Positions 6,631 to 10,949 of a DNA stretch of 10,949 bases are shown piece after piece. The DNA is from SLRI01 sp964393275. GTDB taxonomy: Bacteria; Pseudomonadota; Alphaproteobacteria; Geminicoccales; Geminicoccaceae. The first letter of the stretch is position 1; each line of letters opens with the position of its first letter. Below the pieces are notes generated by a model. The model made no database searches, had not been told where the DNA came from, and saw only the letters and a program-made list of their open reading frames with translations. Location: contig CAYMTA010000100.1 of the NCBI GenBank assembly GCA_964393275.1, positions 1 to 10,949 of the forward strand, in the 5' to 3' direction. The translations under genes and the position numbers were made by a program.

Positions 6631-7331
6631 GCCCGGGCAAGCCCAGGGACGGCCCGGCCCAGCTCGCCTGCCTCCTGGCCGGGCAGCGGATCGACGCGGT
6701 GCTCGATGTCGGCGCCAACCAGGGCCAGTACGGCTCGACCCTCCGCCGGGCGGGCTATGCCGGGCCGATCCTCTCCTTCGAGCCCTTGGCCGAGCCGCGT
6801 GTGGCCCTGGCCCAGGCGGCCGGCCAGGATCCGCCCTGGCGCCTCGCCCCGCCGCTGGCGCTCGGCGACAGCACGGGCGACGTCCTGATCGAGGTCTCGG
6901 CGGAGAGCGACATGAGCTCGATCCTGCCGCAGGCGGCGCTGCTGCGCGCCCTGTCGCCGAGCTCCTCCGTGCTCGAGCGACGCCGCGTGGCCACCGGCCG
7001 CCTCGACGGCCAGCTGGCCCTCCTCGATCCCGCCTGGCGGCGCCTGCATCTCAAGATCGACGTGCAGGGCTACGAGCCGCGGGTGCTCGACGGCGCCACG
7101 GGCCTCATGTCCCGGATCGTCACCATCCAGCTCGAGCTGGCGCTCGAGCCGGTCTACCAGGGCGAGACCGGCTGGCGGGCCATGGTCGACCGCCTGGCGG
7201 CCGCCGGCTTCCGCCTGGCCCTCGTGCTGCCCGGCTATTTCGAGCGCAAGCTCGGCCGCATGCTGCAGTTCGACGGCGTCTTCATCCGCCACGACTCTGG
7301 CGATCCGGTAGTCGACCACCTAACTAGTTGA
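6627..7331 (+). CDS. FkbM-family SAM-dependent methyltransferase
   Basis: A 234-residue protein with a Rossmann methyltransferase fold. Motif I, VLDVGANQGQYG (25-36), would bind S-adenosylmethionine. ILSFEPL follows as the acidic strand-2 motif, and LKIDVQGYEPRVLDG in the second half is the hallmark of the FkbM family, as is the ending LGRMLQFDGVFIR. FkbM proteins usually O-methylate sugars or other secondary metabolites; the acceptor here is unknown. The start was set at the ATG overlapping the cyclase stop (ATGA), because the reading frame upstream of it lies inside the cyclase catalytic domain. No clear ribosome binding site precedes it, which fits translational coupling. Its place between a cyclase and phospholipid genes hints at a cell-envelope substrate, but this is a guess. 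Confidence 0.85.
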   Translation: MSPGKPRDGPAQLACLLAGQRIDAVLDVGANQGQYGSTLRRAGYAGPILSFEPLAEPRVALAQAAGQDPPWRLAPPLALGDSTGDVLIEVSAESDMSSILPQAALLRALSPSSSVLERRRVATGRLDGQLALLDPAWRRLHLKIDVQGYEPRVLDGATGLMSRIVTIQLELALEPVYQGETGWRAMVDRLAAAGFRLALVLPGYFERKLGRMLQFDGVFIRHDSGDPVVDHLTS

Positions 7332-7358
7332 TCGAAGCGACGACATTTGGCACCGCGC

Positions 7359-7364
7359 AAGGAG
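7359..7364 (+). promoter_or_regulatory. Strong ribosome binding site that fixes the psd start
   Basis: AAGGAG lies five bases before the ATG at 7370. An in-frame TTG at 7328 overlaps the FkbM stop (TTGA) and would add 14 residues, but it has no ribosome binding site of this quality and the extra residues do not belong to the conserved protein. The ATG is therefore preferred. Confidence 0.8.
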
Positions 7365-7369
7365 ATCCG

Positions 7370-8071
7370 ATGGCCGAGCCCGGCAGCCTGGGCAGCATCA
7401 TTCCGCCGATCCACAAGGCCGGCTGGCCGTTCATCGCCCTCTTCTTCGCGCTCTCGGTGGTGCTCGGCTTCCTCTGGCAGCCGCTCTTCTGGCTGGGCCT
7501 CGTGGCGACGCTCTGGTGCGTCTTCTTCTTCCGCGATCCCCGCCGCACGACGCCCATCGACCCGAGCTTCGTCACCAGCCCCTGCGACGGCGTGGTGGCG
7601 GCGACCACGCCCCGCGTGCCGCCGCCGGAGCTCGGGCTGGGCATCGAGCCCTTGCCCTGCGTCGGCATCTTCATGAATGTCTTAGACGTCCACGTGAACC
7701 GGACACCGGTGCCGGGCCGCCTTCTGACCAGGGCCTACCACCAGGGCAAGTTCCTGAACGCCTCGCTAGACAAGGCGTCGGACGAGAACGAGCGCCAGAG
7801 CTTCCGCATCCAGGCCGCCGATGGCAGCGAGGTCGGCATCGTCCAGATCGCCGGCCTCGTCGCCCGCCGCATCCTGGGCTTCGTCGAGGCCGGCGCCGTG
7901 CTCGCCCCCGGCCAGCGCATCGGCCTGATCCGCTTCGGCAGCCGCTGCGATGTCTACCTGCCGGCCGGCGTGCAGCCGGTGGTGCTGCCGGGCCAGCGGA
8001 CGATCGGCGGCGAGACCGTGATCGCCCATCTCGCCGGCCCCCAAGCCCCGCGCCAGGGACGCACCGACTGA
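7370..8071 (+). CDS. psd: Phosphatidylserine decarboxylase proenzyme, short (PssD-related) type
   Basis: A 233-residue pyruvoyl enzyme that decarboxylates phosphatidylserine to phosphatidylethanolamine at the inner membrane. Residues about 18-55 hold one or two hydrophobic segments, followed by VFFFRDPRR, typical of the small Psd class. The self-processing residues are visible: D73 in SPCDG (usually SPADG), H108 in NVLDVHVNR and the cleavage site RFGSR, where the chain should split between G190 and S191. Cleavage gives a beta chain (1-190) and a short alpha chain with a pyruvoyl group derived from S191. The C-terminus GGETVIAHL is also typical. The stop overlaps the pssA start (TGATG), so substrate-making and substrate-using enzymes are coupled. 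The Cys in place of Ala in SPCDG is the only odd residue and is not catalytic. Confidence 0.93.
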   Translation: MAEPGSLGSIIPPIHKAGWPFIALFFALSVVLGFLWQPLFWLGLVATLWCVFFFRDPRRTTPIDPSFVTSPCDGVVAATTPRVPPPELGLGIEPLPCVGIFMNVLDVHVNRTPVPGRLLTRAYHQGKFLNASLDKASDENERQSFRIQAADGSEVGIVQIAGLVARRILGFVEAGAVLAPGQRIGLIRFGSRCDVYLPAGVQPVVLPGQRTIGGETVIAHLAGPQAPRQGRTD

Positions 8072-8976
8072 TGGCCAGCCAGCCCCCACCACCCGCCGGC
8101 CCGCCGCGCGCCGGGTTCATCCGCCGCCGGCGCCACCAGCCGCGGCCCGTCCTCCACTTCGTCCCCAACATGTTCACCATCCTCGGCCTCTGCGCCGGGA
8201 TGACCGGCATCCGCTACGCCTTCGACGGGCGCTGGCAGATCGCCGTCGGCTTCATCCTCGCGGCCGCCGTCTTCGACGGGCTCGACGGCCGCTCCGCCCG
8301 GCTGCTCAAGATGACGTCCAAGCTCGGCGAGCAGCTCGACAGCCTCGCCGACTTCCTGAGCTTCGGCGTGGCGCCGGCGATCCTCGTCTATCTCTGGGTG
8401 CTGCACGACGTGCGCGGCTTGGGGTGGGCCATCGCCCTCGTCTTCGCCACCTGCTGCGCCCTCCGCCTCGCCCGCTTCAACGCCGAGCTCGACGCGCCGG
8501 AACGGCCGCGCTGGGCGCTCTACTTCTTCACCGGCGTGCCGGCCCCGGCGGCCGCCGGCCTCGCCCTCCTGCCGATGATGGCCTCCTTCGTCATCGGCAG
8601 CACGTTCATCCGCTCATGGTGGCTGAACGGGCTCATGCTCGTCGTCGTCGCCATTCTGATGGTCAGCCGCGTGCCGACCTTCTCGGTCAAGCGGCTGCGG
8701 ATCAAGCCATCCCTGGTCATCCCGACCATGATCCTCGGCGTCTTCATCGCCGTTCTCCTGGTCACCGAGGTCTGGTTGATGCTGACGCTGGCCGGCCTCG
8801 CCTATCTGGCCTCGATCCCGGCGAGCTGGTGGCTGGCGGAACGGATGGAGCGCCAGAGCGAGCCGGCGTCGCTCCCGGCGGAGACGGCCACCGGCGAGAG
8901 CAGCGAGACGGTGGCCGAGAACGCCGACGCCGACCCCGCCGTCTATCGCCTCGGGAGCCGCAAGCAGCAGCCGTGA
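8071..8976 (+). CDS. pssA: CDP-diacylglycerol--serine O-phosphatidyltransferase
   Basis: A 301-residue integral membrane enzyme that makes phosphatidylserine from CDP-diacylglycerol and serine, supplying Psd. The CDP-alcohol phosphatidyltransferase signature D-G-x2-A-R-x8-G-x3-D-x3-D is complete: D72, G73, A76, R77, G86, D90, D94, inside FDGLDGRSARLL. A Pro/Arg-rich N-terminus precedes VLHFVPNMFTILGLCAG, the start of the first membrane helix. LRLARFN and YFFTGVPAPAAAG are typical of the bacterial type II PssA. Further hydrophobic helices run to about residue 260. The last 45 or so residues are hydrophilic and acidic with no recognisable domain. The start overlaps the psd stop by one base, with AGGGA 11 bases upstream. 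The serine assignment rests on family resemblance and the psd pairing. Confidence 0.93.
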   Translation: MASQPPPPAGPPRAGFIRRRRHQPRPVLHFVPNMFTILGLCAGMTGIRYAFDGRWQIAVGFILAAAVFDGLDGRSARLLKMTSKLGEQLDSLADFLSFGVAPAILVYLWVLHDVRGLGWAIALVFATCCALRLARFNAELDAPERPRWALYFFTGVPAPAAAGLALLPMMASFVIGSTFIRSWWLNGLMLVVVAILMVSRVPTFSVKRLRIKPSLVIPTMILGVFIAVLLVTEVWLMLTLAGLAYLASIPASWWLAERMERQSEPASLPAETATGESSETVAENADADPAVYRLGSRKQQP

Positions 8977-8992
8977 GCGCCTGCTTGAGCCG

Positions 8993-9613
8993 ATGCTCGA
9001 CCGCTTCGCGCGCCCGCTGATCGACCCGCCGCTCGACCGCCTCGCCGCTCGCCTGGCGCGCCGGATCGGCGCCGACACCATCACGCTCGCAGGCTTCGCC
9101 CTCGGCCTCGGCGCCATGGTCCTCGTCATGCTGGGCCAATATCTCCCGGGCCTCGCGCTCCTCCTCCTCAACCGCCTCGCCGATGGGCTCGACGGCGCGG
9201 TGGCGCGCCAAAACGGCATCACGGATCTCGGCGGCTATCTCGACATCACCCTCGATTTCATCGTCTACTCGGGGCTGGTCTTCGCCATGGCCGTGGCCGA
9301 GCCCGAGGCCAACGCGCTCGCCGCCGCCTTCCTCGTCTTCTCCTTCACCGGCACCGGCTCCTCCTTCCTCGCCTTCGCCATCATGGCGGCGAAGCGCGGC
9401 CTCGACAGCCGGGCCCGGGGCACGAAGTCGCTCTACTATCTGGGCGGGCTCGCCGAGGGCACGGAGACCATCCTCTTCTTCGTCCTGGTCCTCCTCTGGC
9501 CGGCCGCGTTCGTCCCGCTCGCCTGGCTCTTCGGCATCGTCTGCTGGATCACCACGGCCAGCCGGATCCTGCTGGCGAGGAAGCTCCTGGCCGACCGGGA
9601 ACCGGAAGCTTGA
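8993..9613 (+). CDS. YnjF-like CDP-alcohol phosphatidyltransferase of unknown alcohol
   Basis: A 206-residue membrane protein of the CDP-alcohol phosphatidyltransferase family. It has the catalytic pattern in LADGLDGAVARQNG and GGYLDITLDF (D64, D67, G68, A71, R72, D84, D88). The interval between AR and the first C-terminal Asp is one residue shorter than in the classical signature. The opening MLDR..RPLIDPPLDRLA, the LLLNRLADGLDGA core and the DLGGYLDI-x-LDF segment resemble E. coli YnjF and related proteins, whose substrate is not established as far as I know. It starts 16 bases after pssA without an obvious ribosome binding site, so coupling is likely. It could transfer a phosphatidyl group to inositol, glycerol phosphate or another alcohol; the sequence does not say which. 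Its stop codon lies inside the FNR-type box of the next gene. Confidence 0.88.
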   Translation: MLDRFARPLIDPPLDRLAARLARRIGADTITLAGFALGLGAMVLVMLGQYLPGLALLLLNRLADGLDGAVARQNGITDLGGYLDITLDFIVYSGLVFAMAVAEPEANALAAAFLVFSFTGTGSSFLAFAIMAAKRGLDSRARGTKSLYYLGGLAEGTETILFFVLVLLWPAAFVPLAWLFGIVCWITTASRILLARKLLADREPEA

Positions 9614-9623
9614 TCCAAATCAT
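9610..9623 (+). promoter_or_regulatory. FNR/FixK-type binding box upstream of the universal stress gene
   Basis: TTGATCCAAATCAT matches the FNR/FixK consensus TTGAT-N4-ATCAA in 9 of 10 defined bases; only the last A is T. Its centre (9616.5) is 41.5 bases before the start site predicted from the -10 element at 9646-9651, the distance of a class II activated promoter. It overlaps the stop codon of the preceding gene. In alphaproteobacteria such boxes are bound by FnrL, FixK or relatives under low oxygen or with nitrogen oxides. Confidence 0.6.
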
Positions 9624-9645
9624 GACAAGCGGCGGGCACCGGGTC

Positions 9646-9651
9646 TAAGCT
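9646..9651 (+). promoter_or_regulatory. Candidate -10 element of the universal stress gene promoter
   Basis: TAAGCT fits the TAnnnT core of a -10 box and stands in an otherwise very GC-rich stretch. With a start site about seven bases on (near 9658), the leader would be about 44 bases. No good -35 is present; the FNR-type box lies where one would be, as expected for an activator-dependent promoter. Confidence 0.4.
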
Positions 9652-9690
9652 CTCCCGCACAGGTCGAACGGCCGGCCTTGCCGGTCAAGC

Positions 9691-9696
9691 GAGGTG
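9691..9696 (+). promoter_or_regulatory. Ribosome binding site of the universal stress gene
   Basis: GAGGTG lies five bases before the ATG at 9702 and supports this start over in-frame codons further upstream, which lie within the preceding gene and its promoter. Confidence 0.7.
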
Positions 9697-9701
9697 AACT
9701 C

Positions 9702-10526
9702 ATGAGCTACCGCACGATCCTTCTGCAGATGTTCGAGGACGAGGCGCTGCCGGGGCGACTCGCCGCTGCCGTCGATCTCGCCCGTCAGTTCCAGAGCCAC
9801 CTCATCGGCCTCGTCGTCGCCCCGCCGCCGGTCATGCCGTTCGGCTATGGCGAGGCGGCGGCCTATGTCGGCCCCGAGATCTTCGAGGCGCAGCGCAAGG
9901 CCAACGACACCATCGCGAAGCGCCTCGCCGACGCCTTCGAGAAGGCCACGGCCGGCCAGGGCCTGGCCACGACCTGGCGCAGGGAGGACGGCGACTACGT
10001 CACCGCCTTCGCCAAGGCGGCGCATACCGCCGACCTCGTCCTCACCGGCCAGGTGCCCGGCGACGCCCTCGACGCGCTGGCGCCGCAGCTCACCGAGTAT
10101 CTCGTCACCGAGGCGGGCGGCCCCGTCCTGATGCTGCCGGTTAGCGGCGCGCGCGACACCATGGGCCAGCGCGTGATCGTCGGCTGGAACGGCTCGAAGG
10201 AGGCCAAGCGGGCGGTTCTCGGCGGCCTCGCCTTCCTGCAGGCGGCGAGCCAGGTCTGGCTGGTCACGGTGGGCGATCCCGAGGCGGTGCGCCTCGAGGC
10301 CGCCCGGGCCATGCTCGAGCGCCACGCCGTCAGGGCGGAGCCCGTGGTGCTCGAGGACACGGGCCAGGAGGCCGGGGAGATCCTGCTCGAGCAGATGCAG
10401 AGCCGGGGCGCCGACCTTCTGGTGATGGGCGCCTACGGCCACTCCCGGCTGCGCGAGTTCTTCCTCGGCGGCGCCACCCGCCACGTCCTGCAGGCGACCA
10501 CCGTGCCGATCCTGTTCGGCGGCTGA
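9702..10526 (+). CDS. Two-domain universal stress protein (UspA family)
   Basis: A 274-residue cytoplasmic protein with two UspA-like halves in tandem. The C-terminal half (about 145-274) begins with the typical strand QRVIVGWNGSKEAKRAV and ends with the nucleotide-binding loop: ADLLVMGAYGHSRLREF, where G243-x2-G246-x9-G256 fits G-x2-G-x9-G-(S/T), except that G257 replaces the Ser/Thr. The N-terminal half (MSYRTILLQM..., with ADLVLTGQ near residue 110) has lost that loop, so at most one ATP site is expected. Such proteins commonly help cells survive growth arrest, low oxygen or oxidative stress; the precise role is unknown. An upstream FNR/FixK-type box with a well-spaced -10 predicts induction in low oxygen or by nitrogen oxides. 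It has its own promoter and is probably not part of the phospholipid operon. Confidence 0.9.
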   Translation: MSYRTILLQMFEDEALPGRLAAAVDLARQFQSHLIGLVVAPPPVMPFGYGEAAAYVGPEIFEAQRKANDTIAKRLADAFEKATAGQGLATTWRREDGDYVTAFAKAAHTADLVLTGQVPGDALDALAPQLTEYLVTEAGGPVLMLPVSGARDTMGQRVIVGWNGSKEAKRAVLGGLAFLQAASQVWLVTVGDPEAVRLEAARAMLERHAVRAEPVVLEDTGQEAGEILLEQMQSRGADLLVMGAYGHSRLREFFLGGATRHVLQATTVPILFGG

Positions 10527-10538
10527 GGGCGGCTCAGC
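10522..10538. terminator. Short hairpin shared by two convergent stop codons (weak terminator candidate)
   Basis: GCTGAG (10522-10527) and CTCAGC (10533-10538) form a perfect six-base-pair stem with a five-base loop. The stop codon of the universal stress gene lies in the left arm and that of the dsbB-like gene in the right arm, on the opposite strand. The two genes converge with only seven bases between their stops. No T run follows on either strand, so this is not a standard intrinsic terminator; it may act as a weak bidirectional one or be chance. Confidence 0.3.
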
Positions 10539-10949
10539 GGCGGGTCCGCGTCCAGGCGACGAGGCCGACCAGGGCGAACGCCGCCCCGGCGAGCGCGTTC
10601 CAGGCCGAGAGCGAAAGCCCGAGGAAGGTCAGGCCGACCTGATCGCAGGCCGGTGCCGCCGTCTCGAGCTGCGCCTTGAGCTCGGCGATCGTGGTGGCCG
10701 TCCCGCCCGCGGCGCAGCCGGACGGGAGCGCGAAGATCCCCTGCTCGACCCCGACATGGTAGAGCGCGATGCCCGCCGTCGTCAGGAAGAGTGCTGCCGC
10801 GAGCAGCAGCGCCGGGCGCGGCCGGCCCATGGCGAGCCCGAGGGCGACGACCGCCATCACGCCGAAATAGGGATAGCGCTGCCAGAGGCAGAGATGGCAG
10901 GGCTGATAGCCGCCCAGATACTGCAGCGCGTGGGCCACGCTGATCGCCA
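10534..10949 (-). CDS. dsbB: DsbB-family disulfide bond formation protein, partial (N-terminus beyond window)
   Basis: The frame is open from the right window edge to a TGA at 10536-10534, giving 137 C-terminal residues. The protein is a membrane quinone oxidoreductase that reoxidises the periplasmic thiol oxidase DsbA. Visible features are GGYQPCHLCLWQRYPY with the first periplasmic Cys pair (CxxC, here CHLC), then membrane helices, then YHVGVEQGIF, and a second Cys pair in the next periplasmic loop (LPSGC and PACDQV). FLGLSLSAWN opens the last helix, followed by a basic tail WTRTRR. All four catalytic cysteines are therefore present. A GTG at 10938 is in frame, but the family has about one more membrane helix before CxxC and the frame continues, so the true start lies outside the window. 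It converges on the universal stress gene. Confidence 0.88.
   Translation of the reverse strand, partial: AISVAHALQYLGGYQPCHLCLWQRYPYFGVMAVVALGLAMGRPRPALLLAAALFLTTAGIALYHVGVEQGIFALPSGCAAGGTATTIAELKAQLETAAPACDQVGLTFLGLSLSAWNALAGAAFALVGLVAWTRTRR

Larger units (their letters stand above)
2233..9613 (+). other. Predicted seven-gene operon: cyclic-nucleotide module plus phospholipid synthesis
   Basis: Seven genes run in the same direction with almost no spacing. ABC to cNMP-binding has a one-base gap (TGACATG). cNMP-binding to cyclase and cyclase to FkbM share ATGA overlaps. FkbM to psd has 38 bases with a strong ribosome binding site. psd to pssA shares TGATG, and pssA to the last phosphatidyltransferase has a 16-base gap. 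No terminator-like hairpin with a T run was seen inside. The overlaps suggest one transcript with translational coupling. The fresh, strong ribosome binding site before psd would allow that half to be translated independently, and an internal promoter there cannot be excluded. The run ends where an FNR/FixK-type promoter for the next gene begins. Confidence 0.75.

Noticed and set aside
7328..7341. Second FNR-type box (TTGAT at 7328) before psd
   Set aside because: Only the left half-site matches; the right half reads GCGAC instead of ATCAA.
7347..7362. Possible sigma-54 promoter (TTGGCAC) before psd
   Set aside because: The -24-like part is present, but the GC expected 10 bases after the GG (the -12 element) is missing; the bases there are GG.
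7328..7369. TTG at 7328 as the psd start
   Set aside because: It overlaps the FkbM stop but lacks a ribosome binding site, while the ATG at 7370 has AAGGAG at ideal spacing.

Overview
The window looks like chromosome of a high-GC (roughly 70% by eye) alphaproteobacterium. The evidence is strong G/C bias at third codon positions, the psd-pssA pair as found in alphaproteobacteria, an alphaproteobacterial-style class III cyclase, and an FNR/FixK-type box. It is gene-dense: the longest gap between genes is about 190 bp. No rRNA, tRNA, insertion sequence, CRISPR array or phage gene was seen.

Layout. On the minus strand at the left edge lies the start of a VapB-type antitoxin gene (cut by the window), preceded by prpE, a propionate/short-chain acyl-CoA ligase gene. 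A 192-bp divergent spacer separates prpE from a tightly packed plus-strand run (2233-9613) of seven genes. In order these are a large ABC-exporter-like protein with a degenerate, expanded nucleotide-binding domain; a small stand-alone cyclic-nucleotide-binding protein; a class III adenylate/guanylate cyclase; an FkbM-family methyltransferase; phosphatidylserine decarboxylase (psd); CDP-diacylglycerol-serine phosphatidyltransferase (pssA); and a YnjF-like CDP-alcohol phosphatidyltransferase. Several junctions overlap (ATGA, ATGA, TGATG) or are separated by one base, so translational coupling is likely. After that come a universal stress protein gene with a likely FNR/FixK-dependent promoter and, converging on it, the 3' part of a dsbB-like gene that runs off the right edge.

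How the genes fit together. PssA and Psd are consecutive steps that make phosphatidylethanolamine. The upstream half of the run looks like a cyclic-nucleotide signalling module: a cyclase to make the messenger, a receptor domain without a DNA-binding part, and a membrane protein built on an ABC exporter. The exporter's ATPase motifs are altered at almost every catalytic position, and the part of its ATP-binding domain around the Q-loop and helical subdomain seems to be repeated three times. I infer, without proof, that this is a signalling or regulatory complex in the inner membrane, perhaps tied to membrane-lipid state. This is the most unusual content of the window. The universal stress gene appears separately controlled by oxygen or nitrogen oxides.
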